Shown here one piece after another: positions 1-9,023 of a stretch of 25,989 nucleotides of DNA. Location: assembly GCA_021789095.1 (NCBI GenBank), contig JAJYJX010000010.1, positions 1 to 25,989 of the forward strand, in the 5' to 3' direction. This DNA is from a bacterium. GTDB lineage: Bacteria > JAMCPX01. Every line of letters begins with the position of its first letter. Position 1 is the first letter of the stretch. The notes under the pieces are model-generated. The model ran no database searches. It was not told the origin of the DNA and was given only the letters and a program-made list of their open reading frames with translations. The position numbers and the translations under genes were made by a program.

Positions 1-114
1 CAGATTACCTATTTTACCATATCAAATCATGCTTGTGTCTTTTGCCTTTTTGTCCCTTTTTGACATGCTTAAATTGACCCAGAAAATGCGTTTGAAATAA
101 GGTTTTTTATATTG
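1..114. other. Window-edge noncoding segment
   Basis: AT-rich sequence downstream of the YfhO-family gene. I see no convincing open reading frame and no GC-rich hairpin followed by a T tract on the minus strand, so no terminator is called. The plus strand has T-rich runs around 40-65, but nothing diagnostic. A neighbouring gene may begin just outside the window. Confidence 0.5.
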
Positions 115-2463
115 CTACAAAAACAATGATATGATTGCAGGTATGAATGCCATAGCACTTAATACCGTTCCAAGTTTGAATGAAGAAGGCTTATATTCAA
201 ATTCCACTCTATGGATGCCGGGTTCAAGAGATATACCTCTAAATAGATAATTAGCATGTAATATTGGCACCTTTTTTTCATCCACATAAGCCTTCCAGCC
301 ATTGTCGTAAGTATCAGTCAGCACCAGTACGGATTTACATTTGCTGAATGTATTTATAGCAACTCTATCAGGTTCGTATAAAAGTATTTGTGCACCATCT
401 TCTTTTGTATCACTACAGGAAGAAAGGCTTATGTTATCATCTCCTTCAATGACTACACTATCCATGAACAGCTTATCTATATCAGTCTTTACCAATTCAA
501 GCGACTGGACAGGTGTATTGGTATGGATAATCTCATGCGTAAGATAAGCCCTCTTTGCCAGTGGAAGCTGATATATTATTTGCCTGCGTGGGTCATAAAA
601 ATACTTTACACCCATAAGCTCAAGGTATTTTACGAAATCCTTTTCGTTATCCGGATTTATTTTCATTATTAAATAGCTGTTAAGATAAGTCTCTGATACG
701 AGTGTGGTAAAAAAGTTATTATACCTTTTGTTTACAGGAAAATCGTATCCCCTAATATCCGCTATGCCATACACCATAAGGTTATTAGGCAGAAAAGTAG
801 GACCAAGGCTTGTAAACCTGTAGTTGTCTAAATTAGTTCTGAGATTCGATAAAAGAGGTATACTGGGGAATATCCAGTCTTTGTTTATTTGCGGATTGTA
901 ATTATATCCCAATACAAATAGATCAATAAACTGTAGGCCAATAATTGCAATCAAGGCCTTTTTAAGATCCATTGAACCAATAAAATACATAATAGCTGTG
1001 AATAACCCTATAAAAACAAGGCTTATCATACTACTTATATAAATAGTTGTTTCAAAATCTTGAAGTCCTTTATGAGGATGTAAATAGATTATAAAGAAGA
1101 TTTCTAATGCCAAAAGTGAAATCGCTATAATTGTGATTATGAAAATAAGGCTTTTAAATCCAACGGCTTGTTGTTTTTGTTCTTTATTTTGTTGAATCTG
1201 CCCTTTGCTTTTAATCTTCTGCTTTACAACGGGTAGCTCTTTGACAGCCCATTTCTGAATTATATCTATGCCAATCCCTGAAAGCATTATAATACTGAAT
1301 TGATAAATTAATATCAGTCTCTGGTTTGCCATGTGGCTAAAAAATGGGAGTGCAGTAAACATCTGAAAAAATGGCGGAATAGCAAATACAATGAGTAAAG
1401 AACCTAATGCGAGAAAGGAAAAGAATAAAACATCCCTGCTTCTGTATCTCCTATATATTATTGCTATAATAGCAAGTATCAAAGCAGCAATGCCTACATA
1501 GCCTGATTGATCGTTAAAGTTGGCTGGACCCCAGTAATTATTATAAACAGGTGAACCATAAAATTGAGGCGCCATAAATACAGGTAAAATCTTTAAAGAA
1601 AGGGAAAAGGTATTTGAATTTCCTCTCAAGCCCCATGTAGCAGATTTTAAAAGCTCAGATAAAAACGGTAAAAGCATCGGCGATGCGATCATAAAACCTA
1701 ATGCGAAACTTATCATGATGAGACTAAATTTTTTAGCGACCTCTGATAAAGGCCTTTTGTCTTTATATTGGAACACAAGCAAAGTAATTATATAGATCAT
1801 TGCAGCAAACAAAATATGAGCAGATGTTTCAGGATGACCTCCAAGGAATTGTACGCCTGTTATAATAGAAAGCCATCCCGCATATCTTAATCTTCCCGTT
1901 TTTATAAATTTACAGGCTAATAAAAACAGCCATGGTAAAAATACAGATACATTTGCTAAAGGGTGATTCAGCCATACAATGTTGAATGCACAGAGCATGA
2001 AACTGATTGCTGCGAATAAGGCGCCTAAAAATTCAATACCAATGGCATCTGCAAATAAGAACATGCCAAACCCTGCAATAAACAGCCTTATAAATGCGCT
2101 GATTGCAAAAGCATCTTTAAAGGGAAAGGTATAGAATACAAAGTTTATAGGATACAAAACAGCAGATTGGGCGTCTGCAATAAAAGACTCGCCCATCATT
2201 ATATAAGGGTTCCATAAAGGTAGATAGCCGTTCCTTATCTGTTCTCTTGCGAAAAACAGGAATGGATAAAACTGTCCGGTTTGGTCACCTAATAATGTGT
2301 TATGCGGATGTTCAAATCCAACAGGTGCATAGTTGCTGAATGGTGGGTATGCATACAAATTATCCGTGGATGAAAGGGCTCTGCCAAGGAATACAACCTT
2401 ATAAAAATAAATGATGAGTAAAGATATTAATATAATTGCTGTAATAAGTTTTTTATATTTCAT
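115..2463 (-). CDS. YfhO-family multi-spanning membrane protein
   Basis: The 782-residue product begins with a hydrophobic segment (about residues 5-27). An extracytoplasmic stretch with several aromatic and Pro residues follows (PPFSNYAPVGF, LPLWNPY near residues 40-90). About a dozen further membrane segments are interrupted by a K/Q-rich cytoplasmic-looking loop near residues 418-436. After about residue 535 comes a soluble region with the YfhO-type ending (VLVLTDTYDNGWKAYVD, then a Gly/His segment and a last hydrophobic helix). YfhO proteins are GT-C-like membrane proteins linked in some bacteria to glycosylation of lipoteichoic acid or other surface polymers; the substrate here cannot be read from sequence. 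The gene follows ruvB after about 100 bp and has no clear Shine-Dalgarno sequence, so its own promoter is likely. Family assignment is fairly sure, function is not. Confidence 0.8.
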   Translation of the reverse strand: MKYKKLITAIILISLLIIYFYKVVFLGRALSSTDNLYAYPPFSNYAPVGFEHPHNTLLGDQTGQFYPFLFFAREQIRNGYLPLWNPYIMMGESFIADAQSAVLYPINFVFYTFPFKDAFAISAFIRLFIAGFGMFLFADAIGIEFLGALFAAISFMLCAFNIVWLNHPLANVSVFLPWLFLLACKFIKTGRLRYAGWLSIITGVQFLGGHPETSAHILFAAMIYIITLLVFQYKDKRPLSEVAKKFSLIMISFALGFMIASPMLLPFLSELLKSATWGLRGNSNTFSLSLKILPVFMAPQFYGSPVYNNYWGPANFNDQSGYVGIAALILAIIAIIYRRYRSRDVLFFSFLALGSLLIVFAIPPFFQMFTALPFFSHMANQRLILIYQFSIIMLSGIGIDIIQKWAVKELPVVKQKIKSKGQIQQNKEQKQQAVGFKSLIFIITIIAISLLALEIFFIIYLHPHKGLQDFETTIYISSMISLVFIGLFTAIMYFIGSMDLKKALIAIIGLQFIDLFVLGYNYNPQINKDWIFPSIPLLSNLRTNLDNYRFTSLGPTFLPNNLMVYGIADIRGYDFPVNKRYNNFFTTLVSETYLNSYLIMKINPDNEKDFVKYLELMGVKYFYDPRRQIIYQLPLAKRAYLTHEIIHTNTPVQSLELVKTDIDKLFMDSVVIEGDDNISLSSCSDTKEDGAQILLYEPDRVAINTFSKCKSVLVLTDTYDNGWKAYVDEKKVPILHANYLFRGISLEPGIHRVEFEYKPSSFKLGTVLSAMAFIPAIISLFL

Positions 2464-2566
2464 ATTTCATAGTTATACAGAAGACTCTTATGTAAAGAGA
2501 TACACAATAGTTAAGAAAAAGACAAAAGATATTTTCTTGCAAGATTTTTAGGATTTAAAGAAGGGG

Positions 2567-3607
2567 TTACCTGTTTTTGAACAGGTCAGGCTGACGGGTA
2601 GTCCGGTCCTGTATACCGAGATGCCTGTAAGCAAGCTCTGTTGCCATCCTGCCCCTTGAAGTCCTTTCGATCATACCGCACTGTATAAGAAAAGGCTCAT
2701 AGACCTCTTCTATGGTGTCGCTCTCCTCACCTATTGCCACTGCTATGGTGTCGATGCCCACAGGCCCTCCGTTGAATTTTTCTATTATGGTCTTGAGGAT
2801 TTTAATGTCCATCCTGTCGAAACCAAGATGATCTATGTCGAGCATTGAAAGCGCCTTTCTTGTTATATCCATGTCTATGTGTCCGTCGCCCTGTACCTGC
2901 GCGTAGTCCCTTATTCGCCTTATAAGCCTTATTGCGACCCTTGGGGTGCCGCGGGACCTTTTTGCTATTTCGTTACTGCCTTCTTCTGTAATATGAATGC
3001 CTATAATACCGGCGGAGCGTTCGATAATCTTCTTTAATTCCTCTGTTGTATAAAACTCGAGGCCTGCCACAAATCCGAACCTGTCTCTGAGGGGTGCTGA
3101 TAAAAGACCCGTTCTGGTTGTTGCACCTATAAGTGTGAATCTCGGCAGATCAAGTCTTATTGCCTTTGCCGAAGGCCCCTGGCCGATTATAATGTCGAGC
3201 TTGAAATCCTCCATTGCAGGATAAAGCACCTCTCCGACAGATGAGTTTATTCTGTGGATCTCATCAATGAACAAAACGTCCTTTTCATTGAGGTTCGTAA
3301 GTATGGCTGCAATGTCGCCTGTTTTCTCCAGAATGGGACCTGATGTCGTTTTCAATCCGACACCGAGTTCTGTTGATACGATATAGGCAAGCGTTGTTTT
3401 CCCGAGTCCCGGAGGGCCGTAAAACAGGATATGATCAAGTGCATCGTCGCGCTCTTTTGCTGCCTGTATAAATACCCCGAGATTGGAAACCACCTTCTCC
3501 TGTCCGATGTATTCGGAAAACTTGTGCGGTCTGATCTTCTGTTCATACAGTTCATCTTCTTTTAATTTTCTCGGGTCAAACTGCCCTGTATCTGTTTGTT
3601 TGTTCAT
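2567..3607 (-). CDS. ruvB: Holliday junction branch migration ATPase RuvB
   Basis: RuvB is the AAA+ motor of the RuvAB complex that migrates Holliday junctions for RuvC cleavage. The 346-residue length is normal. Walker A is GPPGLGKTT (residues 64-72), Walker B is FIDEIHR (113-119), sensor 1 is GATTR, and the Arg-finger region is LRDRFG. The C-terminal winged-helix segment includes the [10 protein letters not shown] motif and ends in [15 protein letters not shown]. The ATG overlaps the ruvA stop codon by 4 bp (ATGA), so translation is probably coupled. It is the last gene of the yebC-ruvC-ruvA-ruvB run. No key residue is missing. Confidence 0.98.
   Translation of the reverse strand: MNKQTDTGQFDPRKLKEDELYEQKIRPHKFSEYIGQEKVVSNLGVFIQAAKERDDALDHILFYGPPGLGKTTLAYIVSTELGVGLKTTSGPILEKTGDIAAILTNLNEKDVLFIDEIHRINSSVGEVLYPAMEDFKLDIIIGQGPSAKAIRLDLPRFTLIGATTRTGLLSAPLRDRFGFVAGLEFYTTEELKKIIERSAGIIGIHITEEGSNEIAKRSRGTPRVAIRLIRRIRDYAQVQGDGHIDMDITRKALSMLDIDHLGFDRMDIKILKTIIEKFNGGPVGIDTIAVAIGEESDTIEEVYEPFLIQCGMIERTSRGRMATELAYRHLGIQDRTTRQPDLFKNR
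2570..2585 (-). terminator. Weak hairpin across the ruvB stop codon
   Basis: A perfect 6-bp inverted repeat, CCTGTT and AACAGG with a 4-nt loop, includes the last codons of ruvB. The sequence after it on the minus strand is C-rich and then only moderately T-rich, so this is a poor intrinsic terminator. It is recorded because it is the only hairpin I see between ruvB and the next gene. Confidence 0.2.
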
Positions 3608-4191
3608 TTACTCAACCGCTTTAATGATAATTTTATAACCTCCCCGATATCGAGAGACGGATTGTCTTTCATGACCGCTTCCACGATGTCCCTTGACTGC
3701 TGCTGTTTATACCCCAGGTTGATCAGCGCTGATACCGCATCGGACAGTACCGTATGTTTTCCTGTCACAGCATTGCCGAAAGGCTGCAGGTTGTCCATCT
3801 TTTCCTTCAGCTCAACAATGATCTTTTCAGCGGTTTTTCTGCCAAGGCCGGGCACGGACGACAGCCTTGCAAGATCTTTTGTGACTACAGCACTTATCAG
3901 GTCTTCCAGTTGTATGTTCGACAGGATATTTCTCGCCACCTTAGGTCCTATACCTGATACGGAGATTAGGAGCTTGAACAGCGCCTTTTCAGTCAATGAT
4001 GAAAAGCCGTAAAGGTATATATCGTCTTCCCTTGCCTGGGTGTGGAGATAGAGTGTTACGCTGCTGCCCTCATCGGGCAGGGACATCAGAGTTGCATTGG
4101 ATACAAACACCTCGAACCCGATGCCGTTTACATCAACGATCACGCTGTCCTGTTTTTTTTCAAGCAGTATGCCTTTAATGCGATACAGCAT
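3604..4191 (-). CDS. ruvA: Holliday junction DNA-binding protein RuvA
   Basis: RuvA binds the four-way junction as a tetramer or octamer and loads RuvB. The 195-residue product starts [13 protein letters not shown], the usual beginning of the N-terminal OB-fold domain. It carries helix-hairpin-helix segments in the middle ([14 protein letters not shown] near residues 78-91, [14 protein letters not shown] near 112-125). The C-terminal domain III that contacts RuvB (residues 150-195) ends in [12 protein letters not shown]. The start lies 17 bp inside the ruvC coding end and the stop overlaps ruvB, placing it in a tightly packed ruvCAB operon. Confidence 0.97.
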   Translation of the reverse strand: MLYRIKGILLEKKQDSVIVDVNGIGFEVFVSNATLMSLPDEGSSVTLYLHTQAREDDIYLYGFSSLTEKALFKLLISVSGIGPKVARNILSNIQLEDLISAVVTKDLARLSSVPGLGRKTAEKIIVELKEKMDNLQPFGNAVTGKHTVLSDAVSALINLGYKQQQSRDIVEAVMKDNPSLDIGEVIKLSLKRLSK

Positions 4192-4678
4192 GTTCAGCCA
4201 GTCTGTCCTTAAACTGTACGGAATTTATATGACATATTGCAACAGCCATGGCATCCGACCTGTCCATGAGCATATGAACGTCGATATTCAAAAGTCTTCT
4301 CACCATGATCTGTACCTGTTCTTTACCTGCCTTCCCGTAACCTGTAAGAGCCTTTTTTATAATCATTGGCTGATATTCGTTTACGGAAAGACCATTGTTC
4401 AATACGGCAATCATGGCTGCTGTCGCTGTCTGGATAAGTACGAAAGAACTCCTTTGGTTTTTTGAAAAGAATACGGTTTCTATCGCTGCTGCGTCAGGCC
4501 TGTATGTGCCTATGATTGCATTTATCTCTTTGTATATAAACAGCAGCCGTTCAGGAACAGCGGATATATCTTTTGAATTGATTACACCGGACGATACATG
4601 TCTGTAGCTGTTGCTTCCTGATTCAATAACAGCCCATCCCATGAATTGAGATCCTGGGTCTATACCCAGTATCCTCAT
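4175..4678 (-). CDS. ruvC: Crossover junction endodeoxyribonuclease RuvC
   Basis: RuvC resolves Holliday junctions by symmetric cleavage. The RNase H-like fold is evident from GIDPGS at the N-terminus. The four acidic catalytic positions are present: D7, E67 (AAIETVFF), D139 and D142 (DRSDAMAVAICH). The length of 167 residues is standard. The ATG overlaps the yebC stop codon by 4 bp and the 3' end runs 17 bp into ruvA. This is the common bacterial yebC-ruvC-ruvA-ruvB order. Confidence 0.97.
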   Translation of the reverse strand: MRILGIDPGSQFMGWAVIESGSNSYRHVSSGVINSKDISAVPERLLFIYKEINAIIGTYRPDAAAIETVFFSKNQRSSFVLIQTATAAMIAVLNNGLSVNEYQPMIIKKALTGYGKAGKEQVQIMVRRLLNIDVHMLMDRSDAMAVAICHINSVQFKDRLAEHAVSH

Positions 4679-5430
4679 TGGCTCATAGCCTCCATATCCT
4701 TTTCGGGTATGTCGAAATTGGCATAAACCTTCTGCACGTCATCGTGATCATCCAGGGCTTCCATAAGCTTAATCATCTGTTCGGCTTCCCTGCCCTTGAG
4801 CGGCACATAGGTCTGAGGAACAAGTGTAATTTCGGCATAGGTGTACTTTACACCCGCTTTGTCGTAAGCTGCCTTCACGGCTTCGAACGATGACGGCGGG
4901 ACCAGCACCTCGAAAACCTTGCCGTCTTCATCATGGCCTACATCCTCCACATCAAAATTCATGGATATTTCCAGGAGCTTGTCCTCTGTAATCGTGTCGT
5001 CAGGCACGAGGAACTGCCCCTTTTGTTTAAACATCCATCCAACGCACCCTGCTTCGCCGAGATTCCCGCCATACCTTGAAAAAATGTGCCGTATCTCCGC
5101 TGCTGACCGGTTTTTGTTGTCTGTCATTACATTGACAAGAACAGCTACGCCTCCGGGTCCGTAGCCTTCATACATGAGCTCTTCATAGATCTCGCCCTCC
5201 ATTTCTCCGGTGCCCTTTTTTATGGCATTCTCTATGTTGGTCTTGGGCATGTTTTCCTGTTTGGCTGCATTGACCGCTGCCCTGAGCCTGGAATTTGTGT
5301 CTACATTCCCGCCTCCGGTTCTTGCCGCTGTTATGATTTCCCGTATAAACTTTGTAAAGAGTTTACCCCTCTTTGCATCCTCCTTGCCCTTTTTATGTTT
5401 TATCGTTGCCCATTTTGAATGGCCTGACAT
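4675..5430 (-). CDS. YebC/PmpR family protein
   Basis: The 251-residue product begins MSGHSKWATIKHKKGKEDAK, the family signature. The three-domain YebC fold is recognisable through the YEGYGPGGVAVLV and YGGNLGEAGCVGWMF segments and the acidic C-terminus (LDDHDDVQKVYANFD). Members have been described as transcriptional regulators (PmpR) and, more recently, as ribosome-associated factors helping translation of proline-rich stretches, so the exact role here is open. A strong Shine-Dalgarno sequence (AAAGGAGG) precedes the ATG. The gene sits 13 bp after dxs and overlaps ruvC. Confidence 0.95.
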   Translation of the reverse strand: MSGHSKWATIKHKKGKEDAKRGKLFTKFIREIITAARTGGGNVDTNSRLRAAVNAAKQENMPKTNIENAIKKGTGEMEGEIYEELMYEGYGPGGVAVLVNVMTDNKNRSAAEIRHIFSRYGGNLGEAGCVGWMFKQKGQFLVPDDTITEDKLLEISMNFDVEDVGHDEDGKVFEVLVPPSSFEAVKAAYDKAGVKYTYAEITLVPQTYVPLKGREAEQMIKLMEALDDHDDVQKVYANFDIPEKDMEAMSQ

Positions 5431-5443
5431 GATACCTCCTTTT

Positions 5444-7330
5444 TTATAACGATACCTTGTGCATCAGGGTGTGTATCTTCTTTGCTATGCCTTCCGGATA
5501 CAGATCATAGAGTTCCTTCAGCTTATTCTGATCCCCGTGCTGGACAAATACATCCGGTATGCCGATGGTGATAAATCTGTTATGATTCATCCGTCTATTG
5601 TTTATAAACTCCATTACAGCACTGCCGAATCCGCCGGCAGAGACATTGTTTTCAACCGTTACAATGACCTCAAACCTTGATGCTATGTCCATCAATAACT
5701 GCTCATCAACGGGCTTTACGAATCTTGCGTTCACTACAGCGGCGCTTATACCGTATGAAAGTAATATGTTCCTTGCAATGAGTGACGGTACTACCATATC
5801 TCCGATTGCCAGGATCGCAACATCGCTACCGTTCTCGAGCATCTCCGCACTGCCTATGGGTATAAGCTTGAAACTACCAGAAAGTCTGACACCCACTGCG
5901 CTGCCCCTTGGGTATCTGACCGCGCATGGCCTGCCGAGGTTGATCGCGGTGAACAACATGTGTCTTAATTCTTCCTCATCCTTTGGGGACATTACAGTCA
6001 TGTTGGGTATCATCCTCAGGTAGGAGAGATCGAATGTGCCGTGGTGCGTGGGTCCGTCCTGGCCTACGATACCGGCCCTGTCCATCATTATCGTTACGCC
6101 CAGATTCTGGATGCACACGTCGTGAATAACCTGATCAAATGCCCTCTGTAAGAAGGTGGAATAGATAGCTGCCACAGGCTTTAACCCTTCTGCCGCAAGA
6201 CCTGCAGCGAAGGTAATCCCGTGCTGTTCTGCTATACCTACATCGTAGAACCTGTCAGGAAATTTTCTTGCAAACTCTTCAAGACCGGTACCGTCGGGCA
6301 TTGCCGCTGTTATAGCAACGATCCCGGGGTCCTGTTCAGCAAGCTTTATGATTGAATCACTGAAGACCTTCGTGTATGACGGAGCGGAATTATTTTTGGA
6401 TAAGACCCTGCCTGTTTTTTTGTCAAACGGTCCCACCCCGTGCCAGAACACCGGGTCCTTTTCAGCGTATTCATAACCTTTGCCTTTCTGGGTCTTTACA
6501 TGGACAAGTACAGCACCGTCCCAATTTTTAACATTATTGAAGGTCTCTATGAGTTCCTTAAGATTGTGCCCCTTGATGGGGCCTATGTACTGGAAACCGA
6601 GACCTTCAAACAGTATGCCCGGTGTTACAAAGCTCTTGAACGATGCCTCTGTCCTCTGTGCGACCTTGTAGAGCGGATCGCTGAACCTTTTTGGCAGTGA
6701 TAGTATAAAATCCTTTATATTTTTCCTTATTCTTGCGAATTTTGAGCTCGTCATTTTTCTGCTGAAGAAGTTGGATAGTGCACCTACGTTAGGGTATATG
6801 CTCATGCCGTTATCATTTAAAACGACTATCAGGTTCCTTCGCAGGTGACCTGCCTGGTCCAGGCCCTCGAAAGCAAGGCCTGCTGTAAGAGAACCGTCAC
6901 CTATTACAGCCACAACCTTGGCGTTATTGTTGCCCTGTATTTTCAGGGCTTCCCTGATGCCCAAAGCAGCAGAGATAGAAGTGCTAGAATGTCCTGCACC
7001 GAACACATCGTATTCGCTTTCTTCACGCTTCAGAAAACCGCTGAGGCCGTTAAACTGCCTCAGGGTCTTAAACTTGTCTTTTCTCCCTGTAAGGATTTTG
7101 TGTGCATAAGCCTGGTGTCCGACATCCCATATAATCTTATCGTCCGGTGCATCAAAAACATAATGCAGTGCTATCGTGAGTTCGACTGTTCCAAGACTCG
7201 ATGCGAGGTGTCCTCCGTTTATGGACACTATATCGGTTATCTCATCCCTTATCTCTCCTGCAAGCTGGCAGAGTTCTTCTATGGTCAGCTTTTTTATATC
7301 AGAAGGATAGTTTATTCTTTCAATAATCAT
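5444..7330 (-). CDS. dxs: 1-deoxy-D-xylulose-5-phosphate synthase
   Basis: Dxs condenses pyruvate and glyceraldehyde 3-phosphate, the first step of the MEP isoprenoid pathway, using thiamine diphosphate. The length of 628 residues is typical. Visible signatures are NGGHLASSLG with the conserved His at residue 41, the thiamine diphosphate/Mg motif GDGSLTAG (144-151) with LNDN (171-174), the IAEQHGITFAAGLA segment, and DRAGIVGQDGPTHHG. The C-terminal transketolase domain is complete. The ATG overlaps the stop of the preceding prenyl synthase gene (ATGA), so two isoprenoid enzymes are made from one message. Confidence 0.98.
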   Translation of the reverse strand: MIIERINYPSDIKKLTIEELCQLAGEIRDEITDIVSINGGHLASSLGTVELTIALHYVFDAPDDKIIWDVGHQAYAHKILTGRKDKFKTLRQFNGLSGFLKREESEYDVFGAGHSSTSISAALGIREALKIQGNNNAKVVAVIGDGSLTAGLAFEGLDQAGHLRRNLIVVLNDNGMSIYPNVGALSNFFSRKMTSSKFARIRKNIKDFILSLPKRFSDPLYKVAQRTEASFKSFVTPGILFEGLGFQYIGPIKGHNLKELIETFNNVKNWDGAVLVHVKTQKGKGYEYAEKDPVFWHGVGPFDKKTGRVLSKNNSAPSYTKVFSDSIIKLAEQDPGIVAITAAMPDGTGLEEFARKFPDRFYDVGIAEQHGITFAAGLAAEGLKPVAAIYSTFLQRAFDQVIHDVCIQNLGVTIMMDRAGIVGQDGPTHHGTFDLSYLRMIPNMTVMSPKDEEELRHMLFTAINLGRPCAVRYPRGSAVGVRLSGSFKLIPIGSAEMLENGSDVAILAIGDMVVPSLIARNILLSYGISAAVVNARFVKPVDEQLLMDIASRFEVIVTVENNVSAGGFGSAVMEFINNRRMNHNRFITIGIPDVFVQHGDQNKLKELYDLYPEGIAKKIHTLMHKVSL

Positions 7331-8172
7331 AATTTGAATTCCTGCTTAACCCAGTCGCATATGCCGGTTAAGTAGATGCCTTCTTTTTTATACTTTATGG
7401 CTTCTTTTGCCTTTTCAATATATTCATAAAATAATTTTTTTGATTCATCAAGGCCAAGCACATTTACAATCGATGGTTCTTCTGTGTTTTCATCATGATC
7501 TGCAATATCATCCCCGATCTGAAACGCCATGCCGAGCGCCTCGCCGTACGTGCGCATATGCTGTATATAAGTACGCTTTTTGAAGAACAGAGCAGGGGCA
7601 ACAGCGGAAAATAGTATCAGTGCAGCGGTCTTGCTTCTGTGTATAAATCTTATATCTTCCCCGTTCATGCGTGCTCCCCGTTTTTCGAGATCAACGACCT
7701 GCCCGCCGACCAGCCCCCTGGAACCTATTGCCGATGCAAACTCTACAAGCAATGAAGCCATGTCGCCGTTCTTCTGATACGAGCCGAGAGTCCCCAGCAC
7801 CTCGAAAGCTTCTGTCAGCAGTGCATCCCCTGCAAGGACCGCGATCGCTTCGTTGAACATCCTGTGGACAGTTGGTTTGCCCCTTCTGAAATCATCGTTG
7901 TCCATCGAAGGAAGATCGTCATGGACAAGGGAATATGCATGCACCATCTCTATCATGGCCCCTATGGAATAAACGGCTTTATCAATGGCTATAGCCATAT
8001 ATTCCGAAGATGCTATTGCAATAAGCGGCCTTAATCTCTTGCCGCCGTTGAATATACTGTATCTCATTGCCCTGTGTATTGTTGAAGGTATTACATTCTC
8101 TGCAGGGAGTATGCTGTCCAGGGTTTCATTTATTCTTTTTGAATGATGTTTAATGTAATCGCTGAAATTCAA
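7327..8172 (-). CDS. ispA: Polyprenyl (farnesyl-type) diphosphate synthase
   Basis: This is a trans-prenyltransferase of the IspA family that elongates DMAPP with IPP. The 281-residue product has GGKRLRP (43-49), a first aspartate-rich motif DDLPSMD (85-91, the DDx4D bacterial farnesyl/geranylgeranyl type), GGQVVDL (156-162), and a second motif GDDIAD with DDxxD at 221-225. Product chain length cannot be fixed from sequence. The best start is TTG at 8172, giving MNFSDYIKHH; it lies 3 nt after the preceding stop codon with no clear Shine-Dalgarno sequence, suggesting reinitiation by terminating ribosomes. It overlaps dxs by 4 bp. Confidence 0.93.
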   Translation of the reverse strand: MNFSDYIKHHSKRINETLDSILPAENVIPSTIHRAMRYSIFNGGKRLRPLIAIASSEYMAIAIDKAVYSIGAMIEMVHAYSLVHDDLPSMDNDDFRRGKPTVHRMFNEAIAVLAGDALLTEAFEVLGTLGSYQKNGDMASLLVEFASAIGSRGLVGGQVVDLEKRGARMNGEDIRFIHRSKTAALILFSAVAPALFFKKRTYIQHMRTYGEALGMAFQIGDDIADHDENTEEPSIVNVLGLDESKKLFYEYIEKAKEAIKYKKEGIYLTGICDWVKQEFKL

Positions 8173-8175
8173 AGT

Positions 8176-8919
8176 CTAAACAGCTTTTTTGTTTCTTTTC
8201 TGTTTGCGTTCCTGAGCTTCATCATCCCCAACGTAGTACAGTATTCTCTGGCAATGGGGACAATGTATAATTCTTTTGTTCATCATAACTTCATTGAATA
8301 ACTGGGGAGGAATATTGACGTGACACCCCTGACAAACGCTTTTCTTGACTTCTACGATGGCTACATGTCTTTGTTTTTTGATTTGTTCATACATACTCAG
8401 AAGTGCACTTGGTATATTCTTTGCTATAGTGTTCCTCTGCAGATCAAGTTCGTCTCTTTGTTTTGCCAGATAAGTAATTCTGTTCCTGCTCTGTTCCGAT
8501 ACCAGCTGCAGTCTTTTGCCGATCTCCTCAAGCTTCTGTTTCTCTTCTTCCTTGTTCTTGCTTATTTTCTCGAGTTCTTCCATCATCCTCATTACGGCGT
8601 TCTCAATCTCACCTATGTCCTTCTTTGCGCCGTTTATCTCCCTCATGAATGCCTGATATTCCCTTCCCGATTTTGCTTCCTTCAGCCTGCTGTCCCATCT
8701 TTTTATCATTTCGTTGGTTTGCTGGATCTCTGCTTCCTTCGCTTTCCTTTCCGCATCAATCTGCCCGTAATTCTTGTCGAACTCCGCTATTGCCTCCTCG
8801 GCGCTGTGGTAGGCGTCTTCATCCCCTTTTAAAGTTTCTTCCAGTGCATTCTTTTCCTGTAAAATATTTGCTATTTGAACGTCAATTTCCTGAAGTTGCT
8901 TAAGCTGCTCTATATCCAA
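8176..8919 (-). CDS. Coiled-coil zinc-ribbon protein (zf-RING_7/C4 type)
   Basis: The 247-residue product is mostly long charged helices predicted to form a coiled coil (about residues 5-180). A C-terminal four-cysteine zinc ribbon follows (VCQGCH with C196 and C199; HCPHC with C220 and C223) and a basic tail. This matches the bacterial C4-type zinc-ribbon family related to chlamydial CdsZ; its cellular role in most bacteria is unsettled. The start is TTG at 8919, chosen because AAAGGAGG lies 9 nt upstream. It begins 31 nt after the tRNA and sits directly before the prenyl synthase gene. Family call is good, function unknown. Confidence 0.85.
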   Translation of the reverse strand: MDIEQLKQLQEIDVQIANILQEKNALEETLKGDEDAYHSAEEAIAEFDKNYGQIDAERKAKEAEIQQTNEMIKRWDSRLKEAKSGREYQAFMREINGAKKDIGEIENAVMRMMEELEKISKNKEEEKQKLEEIGKRLQLVSEQSRNRITYLAKQRDELDLQRNTIAKNIPSALLSMYEQIKKQRHVAIVEVKKSVCQGCHVNIPPQLFNEVMMNKRIIHCPHCQRILYYVGDDEAQERKQKRNKKAV

Positions 8920-8950
8920 CTTACAGTGCCTCCTTTCTTTTTTATCTCAA

Positions 8951-9023
8951 TGGGCCCACCTGGACTCGAACCAGGGACCAACCGGTTATGAGCCGGTAGC
9001 TCTACCAGCTGAGCTATGGGCCC
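8951..9023 (-). tRNA. tRNA with anticodon CAT (probably Ile2, else Met)
   Basis: A complete 73-nt cloverleaf. The 7-bp acceptor stem is GGGCCCA/TGGGCCC, the D-stem GCTC/GAGC with a GG-containing loop, the anticodon stem ACCGG/CCGGT with loop CTCATAA, and the T-stem CCTGG/CCAGG with loop TTCGAGT; the discriminator is A. The anticodon is at 8990-8988. C4-G69 and C5-G68 are recognition pairs for the TilS lysidine synthetase, which favours the Ile2 (AUA-reading) identity over elongator Met, but this is not proof. No 3' CCA is encoded. The first base immediately follows the rpoD stop codon and the next gene starts 31 nt later, so the tRNA is probably cut out of a polycistronic message. Confidence 0.95.

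Noticed and set aside
53-66. 14-bp match (TCCCTTTTTGACAT) between the window start and the minus strand at 16305-16318
   Set aside because: A 14-bp T-rich match is expected by chance several times when both strands of 26 kb are compared, and the flanks differ.
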